In this document: piece after piece, positions 1 through 5,884 of the stretch | Layout: each line of letters begins with the position of its first letter | How positions within the stretch are numbered: position 1 is the stretch's first letter | Source: an uncultured Erysipelotrichaceae bacterium | GTDB lineage: Bacteria > Bacillota_I > Bacilli_A > Erysipelotrichales > Erysipelotrichaceae | Reading direction: 5' to 3' | Assembly: GCA_934725085.1 (NCBI GenBank) | Contig: CAKVAL010000047.1 | Coordinates: forward strand, 1 to 8,458 | DNA length: 8,458 nt | Translations under genes and position numbers: made by a program | The notes under the pieces: model-generated | What the model saw: only the letters and a program-made list of their open reading frames with translations | Told to the model about the DNA's origin: nothing | Database searches by the model: none

Positions 1-15
1 TTTCTATAAGTATAC

Positions 16-69
16 AAAAACCCAAGGATGGGTTACACCTTTTTATTTGAGTGTCCACTCCTTGGGTTT
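16..69 (-). terminator. Probable rho-independent terminator of trxB
   Basis: Positions 18-28 (AAACCCAAGGA) and 59-69 (TCCTTGGGTTT) are perfect reverse complements. Inside them ACAC (35-38) can pair with GTGT (51-54), extending the hairpin. Read on the minus strand, the structure starts 23 bases after the trxB stop and runs into a short U tract (complement of 16-20). On the plus strand no T run follows directly, so it mainly serves trxB, although weak bidirectional use by a gene left of the window cannot be excluded. Confidence 0.7.
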
Positions 70-92
70 CAGTTTATTTTGGGCTTTTTTGT

Positions 93-989
93 TTACTTAT
101 TCAAATATTTAATGACACTTGTTGCAGCTCTAGCACCATCACCACAGGCTGTAATAATTTGTCTTAAATGAGTATTAGTAACATCACCTGCACCAAAGAT
201 ATAAGGAACGCTAGTCTTCATATCTTCATCAACGACAACACATTTATATTCATCTAGAATGCTATTTGGTACAAATGAAGTATTTGGAAGGGAACCTAGA
301 TATGGGAAGATTCCTTGACATTCAATATCCATTATTGAATCATCTAATTTATTCTTTACTTGTAAACCAGAAATCTTATCATCACTTATTAATAACTTAT
401 ATGGTAAGACGTTCTTAATTACTTTAATCTTAGGATCTTGACTAATCTTATCAACTAAAGTCGCATCAGCTCTAAATTCATCTCTTCTAATGATAATTGT
501 GATTGAATTTACGATATTACTTAAATATAAAGCTTCTTGCAAGGCACTATTACCGCCACCCACAATCACGATATCTTTTTTACGATAGAAGAAACCATCG
601 CAGACTGCACAATAAGAAATACCCTTACCAATATAATCATTTGCCTTTTCTAAATCCAATTCCTTTTCCTTAGAACCAGAGGCAATGATGATTGCCTTAG
701 CTTCTATTTCTTTTCCATCATCTAAAGTAATTACATGTTCATTGATAGACTTAACCTCGGCATTTATAATTTCGGGTTTGAAAGAATTAGTATGGCTTGC
801 GAGCTTATCTGCTAATTCAAAGCCTGTTATTTCTTCAAAAGAAGGATAATTTTCAATCTTATCAATCTTAATTAATTTACCACCAAGTGATATTGGTTCG
901 ATGATACCAACCTTAAGATTTGCACGACACGCATATATTGCAGCACTAAGTCCAGCAGGACCACCACCAATTATTATTAAATCAAACAT
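93..989 (-). CDS. trxB: Thioredoxin reductase (NADPH, FAD)
   Basis: The 298-residue product has the full layout of a low-molecular-weight bacterial thioredoxin reductase, a cytosolic flavoenzyme that passes electrons from NADPH through FAD to thioredoxin. The FAD-binding GGGPAG lies at residues 8-13. The redox-active CAVCD centre (C127, C130, D131) sits inside the second, NADPH-binding domain, which carries GGGNSALQEA (144-153) and the phosphate-contacting RRDEFRA (168-174). The C-terminal FAD motif GAGDV is at 266-270. I start at the ATG at 989-987 because GAGGTG (1001-996) lies six bases upstream; the in-frame GTG at 998 would fall inside that ribosome site. The gene is transcribed alone, divergently from the murG group, and ends at a hairpin at 16-69. 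No thioredoxin gene is adjacent. The intact RR motif argues against a ferredoxin- or NADH-type relative. Confidence 0.96.
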   Translation of the reverse strand: MFDLIIIGGGPAGLSAAIYACRANLKVGIIEPISLGGKLIKIDKIENYPSFEEITGFELADKLASHTNSFKPEIINAEVKSINEHVITLDDGKEIEAKAIIIASGSKEKELDLEKANDYIGKGISYCAVCDGFFYRKKDIVIVGGGNSALQEALYLSNIVNSITIIIRRDEFRADATLVDKISQDPKIKVIKNVLPYKLLISDDKISGLQVKNKLDDSIMDIECQGIFPYLGSLPNTSFVPNSILDEYKCVVVDEDMKTSVPYIFGAGDVTNTHLRQIITACGDGARAATSVIKYLNK

Positions 990-995
990 ACTTTT

Positions 996-1001
996 CACCT
1001 C
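996..1001 (-). promoter_or_regulatory. Ribosome binding site that fixes the trxB start
   Basis: Minus-strand GAGGTG is a strong Shine-Dalgarno match six bases before the ATG at 989. It overlaps the alternative in-frame GTG (998-996), so that GTG would have no ribosome site of its own. This is why the shorter 298-residue protein is preferred. Confidence 0.8.
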
Positions 1002-1007
1002 GTCTTG

Positions 1008-1016
1008 ATTATAACA
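1008..1016 (-). promoter_or_regulatory. Extended -10 promoter of trxB
   Basis: The minus strand reads TGTTATAAT, a perfect -10 hexamer (1013-1008) with the TGn extension. No good -35 hexamer is seen at the expected distance, which is usual for extended -10 promoters. Transcription would start near 1001, giving a leader of only about a dozen bases that consists almost entirely of the ribosome site. Confidence 0.65.
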
Positions 1017-1033
1017 TGTGTTGGTTTTTAGCC

Positions 1034-1060
1034 TTAGAAATATGACCTAAATGTTATAGA
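1034..1060 (+). promoter_or_regulatory. Putative promoter for the small membrane gene and murG group
   Basis: TGTTATAGA at 1052-1060 is an extended -10-like element (hexamer TATAGA 1055-1060); TAGAAT (1057-1062) overlaps it as an alternative. A poor -35 (TTAGAA, 1034-1039) lies upstream. It faces away from the trxB promoter in the same 71-base gap. A start site near 1067-1069 would lie directly at the ATG at 1070, which would leave almost no leader. Confidence 0.4.
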
Positions 1061-1069
1061 ATAATAGGG

Positions 1070-1327
1070 ATGAAAAAACTATATCGTTTTATTTATTTTA
1101 TAAGCTCATGTTTAATCTATATTTTACTTGGCTTATTTGAATTCTTTTGTCTTGATAACTTTGTAGATATGATATCTACTTCTTATTATGTACACTCAGG
1201 CTTAATGCTTCTTATGTTGATATTTGTTAACCCGATTATTACCTTTAAGTTAATTGGTTTAATTCCAATCAAACCTAAGAAAAGGGTTAAGTCGGTGCAT
1301 GATGAACTTAAACGTGAAGTTAAATGA
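1070..1327 (+). CDS. Small two-helix membrane protein, function unknown
   Basis: I do not recognise this 85-residue protein. It begins MKKLYRF and has two hydrophobic stretches, about residues 6-27 and 43-64, consistent with two membrane helices. A basic tail follows (KPKKRVKSVHDELKREVK), probably cytoplasmic. The hydrophobic profile begins at the first residues, which supports the start at 1070. There is no proper Shine-Dalgarno site: only GGG touching the ATG. A -10-like element ends about ten bases upstream, so the mRNA may be leaderless or nearly so. It ends 16 bases before murG and is probably co-transcribed with it, which suggests, without proving, an envelope-related role. Codon and base use match the neighbours. 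It is real coding sequence more likely than not, given its length, its composition and its fit between promoter and murG. Confidence 0.65.
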   Translation: MKKLYRFIYFISSCLIYILLGLFEFFCLDNFVDMISTSYYVHSGLMLLMLIFVNPIITFKLIGLIPIKPKKRVKSVHDELKREVK

Positions 1328-1343
1328 TGGTACAATAGGTCTT

Positions 1344-2402
1344 ATGAAAATCGTAATCGTAGCCGGAGGTACCGGTGGACATATATATCCTGCATTAACA
1401 CTTGCAGAAGAATTAGAAAAAAGAGGCAATGAGATTGTCTTCTTTGGTTCTATTGATAGGATGGAAAAAGATGTAATTCCTAAGGCTGGTTTTAAATTTA
1501 TCGGACTAGATATCACATCAACATCAGGTAATATTTTTAATAAAGTATTAAGTGTTTTCAGTATGAACAAAGCCTACAAGAAATGCTTAAAACTATTAAA
1601 AGGCTTTGACATGGCCGTTGGTTTTGGCAATTATATTTCGGTTCCTGTTATTTTAGCAGCTAAGAAATTAGGCTTAAAAACAGTCATCCATGAACAAAAT
1701 TCTTTTGTAGGTAAGGCTAACAAAATGCTAGACACAAAAGTTGATTTAGTAATTGGCTCATATATTGAAGACAAGGACCAATTTAAAAATCCTAATACTT
1801 TTATTTTAGGTAATCCTCAAAGTGGTAAAGCTTTTAATTATAAAAAAGACGATAACTATTTAAGTGAATTGGGATTAGATAAGAATAAGAAGACGGTTGT
1901 TATTTTCATGGGCTCATTAGGCTCAGAAACTATCACTAAAGTTATGATAAATTTCTTTAAGTTATTAGATGGTACATACCAAGTGATTTATGCCACAGGC
2001 AGTGCTTATTATGAGGATGTTGTAAGTAAAACTGAAAAGAAAGATTATTTAGTAATTAAGGAAAGAATTGATGGCATTAAGGCGATGAAAGCTTCTAATT
2101 TATTGGTTTCAAGGGCTGGTGCTACTACCTTATGTGAAATCACAGCTTTGGGTATGCCTGCAATATTGATACCATCTCCTTATGTACCTAATAATCATCA
2201 ATTTTTTAATGCCTTAGCACTTGTTAAAAATGATGCGGCTTTAATGATTGAGGAGAAAGATTTGAGCGCTATTTCTTTAAAAGAAAAGATTGATAGTATA
2301 ATAAATGATGTAGATACCCTAAATAGTCTAGCTAATAATGCCAAAAGTATGGCCAATAGCACTGTTATTGAAGATATTGTTGAAAAAATAGAGAAATTAT
2401 GA
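1344..2402 (+). CDS. murG: UDP-GlcNAc:lipid I N-acetylglucosaminyltransferase MurG
   Basis: MurG adds GlcNAc to lipid I to make lipid II, the last cytoplasmic-face step of peptidoglycan precursor synthesis; it is a GT28 peripheral membrane enzyme. The 352-residue length is normal. The first glycine loop GGTGGHIYPA is at residues 8-17, HEQNSFVGKANK at 116-127, and the UDP-GlcNAc-binding region SRAGATTLCE at 256-265 is followed by NHQFFNA (284-290). The second and third glycine loops are diverged: GFGNYISVP (93-101) and MGSLGSET (189-196) replace the more usual GFGGY and GGSQGA forms. I start at 1344 because MKIVIVAGGTGGH matches the family N-terminus; the frame stays open to an ATG at 1299, but that would add 15 residues overlapping the preceding gene. 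The ribosome site is weak (AGG, 1337-1339). The stop overlaps the murB start by four bases. Confidence 0.95.
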   Translation: MKIVIVAGGTGGHIYPALTLAEELEKRGNEIVFFGSIDRMEKDVIPKAGFKFIGLDITSTSGNIFNKVLSVFSMNKAYKKCLKLLKGFDMAVGFGNYISVPVILAAKKLGLKTVIHEQNSFVGKANKMLDTKVDLVIGSYIEDKDQFKNPNTFILGNPQSGKAFNYKKDDNYLSELGLDKNKKTVVIFMGSLGSETITKVMINFFKLLDGTYQVIYATGSAYYEDVVSKTEKKDYLVIKERIDGIKAMKASNLLVSRAGATTLCEITALGMPAILIPSPYVPNNHQFFNALALVKNDAALMIEEKDLSAISLKEKIDSIINDVDTLNSLANNAKSMANSTVIEDIVEKIEKL

Positions 2403-3286
2403 TTAAAGAATTTTTATGTGAACGTGGAAATTATCGCGATGATAAAACTTTTAGTAAGCTTACTACCGTTAAGATGGGTGGAGAGATTGCTCATTATGTA
2501 GAACCGTATAACTTGGCTTGTTTAAAGGAAATTATTGATTTTGTCAAAGCCGAACATATTCCTTTTAAAGTTATTGGCAATGGTTCTAATTTAATTTGTG
2601 GATCATCACGCTTTGAAGGTGTGGTTATTTCATTAAAGAACTTTAACAATTTTGAAGTTTATAATGACCAACTATATGTTGAAGCTGGTGTTATGATGCC
2701 TTTCTTATGCATGTCTATCGCTAAACTTGGACTAAGTGGTCTTGAATTTGCCTCAGGTATACCAGGCAGTGTAGGTGGTCTTGTATATATGAATGCAGGT
2801 GCTTATAAAAAATCTATGGCTGATGTGGTCACTGAGGTTTTAGTATTGAAAGATGGCGAAATCTGTAGGATGAAGAAAGATGAGCTTAAGTTGTCTTATC
2901 GTTATTCTATTTTCCAAGAACATCCAAGGTGGATTGTGATTGCCTGTTATATGACACTTGATCATGGTAATGTTGATGAAATTTTAGATTTAATCAAAGA
3001 TAGAAAAAATAGAAGAATGGACACCCAACCTCTAGATAAACCAAGTGCTGGTTCATGTTTTAGAAACCCTGAAGGTGGCTTTGCCTGGAAATATATTGAT
3101 GAGGTAGGTCTTAGAGGGGCTAATATGAATGGTGCTGAAATCAGTACTAAACATCCTAATTTCATTATTAATGCAGGTGGTGGTACTGGTGAAGACTATT
3201 TAGCTTTAGCTTATAAGGTTCAAGAAGAAGTTAAGAAGAAATTTGACGTTAAGTTGATAATGGAAGTGGAGAAGTTCAATTGTTAG
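2399..3286 (+). CDS. murB: UDP-N-acetylenolpyruvoylglucosamine reductase MurB
   Basis: MurB is the FAD/NADPH enzyme that reduces UDP-GlcNAc-enolpyruvate to UDP-MurNAc in the cytosol, committing the sugar to peptidoglycan. At 295 residues it has the short, type II form usual in Gram-positives. FAD-domain motifs are GNGSNL (60-65) and GIPGSVGG (120-127). SYRYSIF (166-172) corresponds to the substrate-binding YR region, and KPSAGSCFRNP (214-224) carries the presumed catalytic proton donor Ser219. The C-terminal EVEKF contains the conserved acidic residue (Glu289). The start ATG overlaps the murG stop (ATGA, 2399-2402), so translation is probably coupled. The 3' end overlaps ftsQ by seven bases. 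No lesion is visible. Confidence 0.95.
   Translation: MIKEFLCERGNYRDDKTFSKLTTVKMGGEIAHYVEPYNLACLKEIIDFVKAEHIPFKVIGNGSNLICGSSRFEGVVISLKNFNNFEVYNDQLYVEAGVMMPFLCMSIAKLGLSGLEFASGIPGSVGGLVYMNAGAYKKSMADVVTEVLVLKDGEICRMKKDELKLSYRYSIFQEHPRWIVIACYMTLDHGNVDEILDLIKDRKNRRMDTQPLDKPSAGSCFRNPEGGFAWKYIDEVGLRGANMNGAEISTKHPNFIINAGGGTGEDYLALAYKVQEEVKKKFDVKLIMEVEKFNC
3268..3282 (+). promoter_or_regulatory. Ribosome binding site plus TTG start of ftsQ
   Basis: GGAG at 3268-3271 lies eight bases before a TTG at 3280-3282, inside the last codons of murB. No in-frame ATG or GTG lies close by; the nearest ATG (3290) is out of frame. The site therefore supports a TTG start and a seven-base overlap with murB. Confidence 0.65.
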
Positions 3287-4065
3287 AGAATGGTTCTAAA
3301 ATAAAATTAGACGAAACTTTCTTAAGAAAAAAGAGAAGCGATGCGAAAAGCGCTTCTTTATTTAAAGGATTTAAAAACCTATATTATCTAATCGGAATCA
3401 CTACAGGGTTTATTATTTTATGTTTAATGTTCTTTTTATCTAGTTACTCAAATATTTATCATATCAGTGTAAAGGGTAATTATTATCTAACAGATGTTGA
3501 TGTAATCAAGTTAAGTGGTTTAACTGAAAATAACAAATACTTTTTTACATCAACTCACATGAGCGAAAAAAGGATGCTAAAGTCTCCTTATTTTGATAGT
3601 GTAAAAGTAAAGAAATTAGATGATCAAGTTGTTGAGATAGAGGTTAGTGAAAAGAAACAAATAGCTTATACAACTATCGGTTCTTATCAAGAAATAATTT
3701 TTGTGGATGGCACAAATGTTGAAATAAATGATTCAAATAAATATCTTATGAGTAAACTTCCAGAGATGACTGGTTTCACAAGTGAACAATTAAATACAGT
3801 GTTGAGAGGTTTTAAAAACATTGACCAAAAGACTATAAATGAAATATCGGAGATTAATAGATATTCTTTTTCATATGATGAAAATATGATGGAAGTCATC
3901 ATGAAAGATGGCAATATTTGTTTTGTCTCATGGACTGGTTTGTCAATGCTAGATAAATATTATTCTATTGTTTCTGGTTTAGATACTAGTATGGGCAATG
4001 TTTGTATATATTTAGATGAATTAACAAATTCTGGTTATGTTTCTATTTGTCCTTGGCAAGAATGA
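3280..4065 (+). CDS. ftsQ: Cell-division protein FtsQ/DivIB
   Basis: This is a bitopic division protein. A basic cytoplasmic tail (residues 1-33, with the cluster RKKRSDAK) is followed by one membrane helix (about 34-54) and an outside part. The outside part begins with a POTRA-type segment (about 58-128, IYHISVKGNYYLTDVDVI through EIEVSEKK), followed by a beta-domain region. This order and the 261-residue length are those of DivIB/FtsQ, which forms a septal complex with FtsL and DivIC/FtsB and helps to control septal peptidoglycan synthesis. The place directly after murG and murB is the classic dcw order. The start is TTG with a good GGAG site. Overlap with murB suggests coupled, and perhaps deliberately low, expression. 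No ftsA or ftsZ follows; the next genes are an amino-acid importer. No clear terminator lies between ftsQ and the next promoter. Confidence 0.9.
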   Translation: MLENGSKIKLDETFLRKKRSDAKSASLFKGFKNLYYLIGITTGFIILCLMFFLSSYSNIYHISVKGNYYLTDVDVIKLSGLTENNKYFFTSTHMSEKRMLKSPYFDSVKVKKLDDQVVEIEVSEKKQIAYTTIGSYQEIIFVDGTNVEINDSNKYLMSKLPEMTGFTSEQLNTVLRGFKNIDQKTINEISEINRYSFSYDENMMEVIMKDGNICFVSWTGLSMLDKYYSIVSGLDTSMGNVCIYLDELTNSGYVSICPWQE

Positions 4066-4123
4066 ATGAAACAATTTTCATATACTGTAAAATATTTTCA
4101 TGAAAATGTATTGACACTTTCAT
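4066..4123 (+). promoter_or_regulatory. Cluster of TTTCAT/ATGAAA half-sites before the importer promoter
   Basis: Upstream of and overlapping the -35 region lie ATGAAA (4066-4071), TTTTCAT (4075-4081), a perfect 14-base palindrome ATTTTCATGAAAAT (4094-4107) and TTTCAT (4118-4123). A further ATGAAAA is at 4150-4156, past the start site. The palindrome ends four bases before the -35 hexamer. This could be an operator; AT-rich chance is the alternative. AAAATG (4103-4108) can also pair with CATTTT (4121-4126), giving a weak AU-only hairpin with a T run that might attenuate read-through from ftsQ. Confidence 0.35.
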
Positions 4124-4141
4124 TTTTTAGTTTAAGATAAT
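4111..4141 (+). promoter_or_regulatory. Promoter of the T-box/importer operon
   Basis: A consensus -35 TTGACA is at 4111-4116. The -10 is TAAGAT (4133-4138, spacer 16) or GATAAT (4136-4141, spacer 19). Either puts the start near 4146-4149, just before the T-box leader. Confidence 0.75.
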
Positions 4142-4149
4142 GTATATCG

Positions 4150-4374
4150 ATGAAAAGGAATAGTACTTGTGAACGTACTTTAAAAGCGAGCTTGGTTTGG
4201 TGAAAGCAGGCAAGTAATACACAAGGAAGCGCGCCTTGGAGATACTAGCTTGAACTAACAGTAGGGATAGTCGTTAACTGTCGTTAAAGTTGAGGTGGTT
4301 CAGATTTGCTGAGCAAATAAAGTGGTACCGCGATTTTTTTAAGTCGTCTTTATGAAAAATATCGACGGCTTTTT
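4150..4374 (+). promoter_or_regulatory. T-box riboswitch, specifier probably UAC (tyrosine)
   Basis: This leader senses uncharged tRNA and decides between termination and read-through. Stem I carries the AG-bulge motif GGTGAAAGC (4199-4207), a distal AGTAA motif (4213-4217) and a 3' side reading GGAGA-TAC-TAGCTT-GAAC. Taking TAC at 4243-4245 as specifier leaves six bases before the GA of the kink-turn, which is the spacing I recall from well-studied T-boxes such as glyQS; this suggests tRNA-Tyr. The T-box proper, AAAGTGGTACCGCGA (4319-4333), has a UGGU acceptor-binding bulge, which needs a tRNA with discriminator A; tRNA-Tyr has A73. The overlapping GAT would mean Asp (discriminator G), which does not fit; AUA (Ile) remains possible but shifts the spacing. 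A small hairpin (AGTAC 4162-4166, GTACT 4175-4179) precedes stem I. The importer starts 30 bases downstream. The T-box call is firm; the amino acid is inferred. Confidence 0.93.
4328..4374 (+). terminator. Regulated terminator of the T-box leader
   Basis: CCGCGAT (4328-4334) pairs with ATCGACGG (4361-4368) with one bulged A, and T4336-T4340 can pair with A4355-A4359. TTTTT (4370-4374) follows. The 5' arm uses the 3' half of the T-box itself, so terminator and antiterminator exclude each other, as expected. GTCGTC (4343-4348) inside the loop can pair with GACGGC (4364-4369) as an alternative. Confidence 0.8.
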
Positions 4375-4388
4375 ATTTTATAGCCGTC
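4364..4388 (+). other. Alternative hairpin between terminator and ribosome site
   Basis: GACGGCT (4364-4370) and AGCCGTC (4382-4388) are perfect 7-base complements with an 11-base T-rich loop. The left arm is also the 3' arm of the T-box terminator. The right arm touches the Shine-Dalgarno AAGGAAGG (4389-4396) of the downstream lipoprotein gene. It can form only when the terminator is open. Confidence 0.5.
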
Positions 4389-4404
4389 AAGGAAGGAATG
4401 TATT

Positions 4405-5184
4405 ATGAAAAAATTATTATCTTTATTGGCTGTTATGATGATGGCTATGTGTCTATTTGCATGTTCGTCTAAAGATACTACAGACGATGATACTGTAACT
4501 ATTTCTGTCGGTCTATCTCCAGACTATGCACCTTATGAATCTTTAGATACTGCTGGTAATCTTGTTGGTTTTGATATCGATATGTTAAATTCAATGGAAA
4601 AACTTTTAAGTGAAGCTAATGGCAAAACTTATAAGTTTGAAATCTATCAAATGAGTTTCGATAATATCATCACTCAAATCCAAGGTGGTCAATTAAATTG
4701 CGGTGTTTCTGGTTTTACTTGGAGCGAGGAAAGAGAAAAAGCAATTACTTTCTCAACTCCATATGCTGGTGCAAAAGAAGTTGTGATGGTATTAGCTGAT
4801 AGTGGCTATTCAACATTAGCTGATTTACAAGGTAAAAAACTTGCTGCTCAAACAGGATCAACTGATGAAAAACTTGCTCAAGAAACTTTTGGTAAAGAAA
4901 ATGTATCTTCAATCCAATCAGTTAATGATATGATTCCAGGTCTTGATGCTCATCAATACGATGCAGTTGTACTTGATGAAGCTGTAGCAACTTCTTATGC
5001 ATCTACTGGTAAATATGTTGTTCTTGATGAAGCTCTTGAGAACGAATATAGCTATATCGTTGTTGGTAAGGGTGATGATGAAACTCTTGCGATTATTAAT
5101 CAAGCTATTGAATTATTTATTGCATCTGATGGATATGAGTCACTTTGTGAACAGTATCAAATTTCACCAATTGAAGTTAAATAG
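4405..5184 (+). CDS. Amino-acid ABC importer, solute-binding lipoprotein
   Basis: This is a family 3 periplasmic-binding-type protein (259 residues) that would be lipid-anchored outside the membrane and deliver an amino acid to the permease. The signal peptide is MKKLLSLLAV plus a hydrophobic run, with lipobox LFAC and the lipidated Cys at residue 20. Domain features include GLSPDYAPYE (36-45), GFDIDM (55-60), GFTWSEER (103-110), whose Arg110 fits the carboxylate-binding arginine of this family, QTGST (149-153) and YDAVVLDEAVA (185-195), whose Asp191 fits the amino-group ligand. These residues argue for an alpha-amino acid. The side-chain pocket cannot be read by eye; the T-box upstream suggests tyrosine or a related amino acid. 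A strong AAGGAAGG site lies eight bases before the ATG. It is the first gene of a three-gene operon, with 16 bases to the permease. Confidence 0.92.
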   Translation: MKKLLSLLAVMMMAMCLFACSSKDTTDDDTVTISVGLSPDYAPYESLDTAGNLVGFDIDMLNSMEKLLSEANGKTYKFEIYQMSFDNIITQIQGGQLNCGVSGFTWSEEREKAITFSTPYAGAKEVVMVLADSGYSTLADLQGKKLAAQTGSTDEKLAQETFGKENVSSIQSVNDMIPGLDAHQYDAVVLDEAVATSYASTGKYVVLDEALENEYSYIVVGKGDDETLAIINQAIELFIASDGYESLCEQYQISPIEVK

Positions 5185-5200
5185 TATGTGAGGGATAGAA

Positions 5201-5884
5201 ATGTTTATTGCGTTTAAAGAAATCTTTACACTTGAAAATCTATTATACCTATTAAAAGGCACCGGATATTCGGTAGGGATTGCCATTCTATCCCTTTTCT
5301 TTGGCCTCATATTAGGGATACTAGGATCGTGTGGCAAAAGAAGTAAGAATATTATTTTAAAGGGCTTAGCTAATATTTATGTTGAAGTAATAAGAGGCAC
5401 ACCGATGCTACTTCAAATCTTGATTATCTTCTCGGTTATTCCATCCATCTATACTGCCTTTAGTGGAAAAATTATGAGAATGAATCCTTATTTGATTGGC
5501 GTTGTAGCTATGTCTATTAATTCTGGTGCATATCAAACAGAACTTATTAGATCTGGTATTAATGCGGTTGATAAGGGACAAACAGAAGCTTGTGAGACAC
5601 TTGGATTAAGCAAGTTTCAAACCATGAAATTTGTCATCTTACCACAAGCCTTCAAACATATCGTACCTCCAATGATATCTGAACTTATTACATTAACTAA
5701 GGATACATCTTTGATTAGTACTATAGGTGCGGTTGAGCTTTTGAAGGGTGCTCAAATTCTTGGAACTAACTATTATGATGTTATGTCTCCATATTGTATA
5801 GCAGCTGTATATTATTTGATTATCACTATAGTAATATCTTTAATTGGAAAGAAAATAGAAATGGGGTTGGCATTAAGTGATTAA
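5201..5884 (+). CDS. Amino-acid ABC importer, permease subunit
   Basis: A 227-residue integral membrane protein of the HisM/GlnP polar amino-acid permease family. Several hydrophobic segments are visible (about 16-40, 57-83, 95-115, 155-180 and 197-217). The signature RGTPMLLQ is at 65-72. The cytoplasmic coupling (EAA) loop runs from GQTEACETLGLS to FVILPQA (126-150) and docks on the ATPase. TKDTSLISTIG (166-176) is also typical. Only one permease gene is present, so it probably works as a homodimer. GAGGG (5190-5194) lies six bases before the ATG. Its stop overlaps the ATPase start by eight bases, indicating translational coupling. Confidence 0.94.
   Translation: MFIAFKEIFTLENLLYLLKGTGYSVGIAILSLFFGLILGILGSCGKRSKNIILKGLANIYVEVIRGTPMLLQILIIFSVIPSIYTAFSGKIMRMNPYLIGVVAMSINSGAYQTELIRSGINAVDKGQTEACETLGLSKFQTMKFVILPQAFKHIVPPMISELITLTKDTSLISTIGAVELLKGAQILGTNYYDVMSPYCIAAVYYLIITIVISLIGKKIEMGLALSD

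Noticed and set aside
990..998. GTG start for trxB, adding three residues
   Set aside because: The GTG overlaps the GAGGTG ribosome site that is ideally placed for the ATG at 989, and MFDLIIIGGGPAG is the normal family N-terminus.
1299..1343. Upstream ATG giving MurG a 15-residue extension
   Set aside because: The extension overlaps the preceding gene, has no family counterpart and no ribosome site; MKIVIVAGGTGGH at 1344 is the standard beginning.
1259..1570. Open minus-strand frame of about 100 codons opposite the start of murG
   Set aside because: It lies wholly opposite the small membrane gene and murG, has no ribosome site or recognisable motif, and is a shadow of the conserved murG coding strand.
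2962..3165. Minus-strand open frame opposite murB; similar ones at 3687-3914 and 4918-5103, and a plus-strand frame at 4997-5191
   Set aside because: All lie inside well-supported genes, are short, and their composition follows the real gene in another frame.
4241..4243. GAT (Asp) as T-box specifier
   Set aside because: The UGGU bulge needs a tRNA with discriminator A, whereas tRNA-Asp has G; spacing to the kink-turn GA also fits TAC better.
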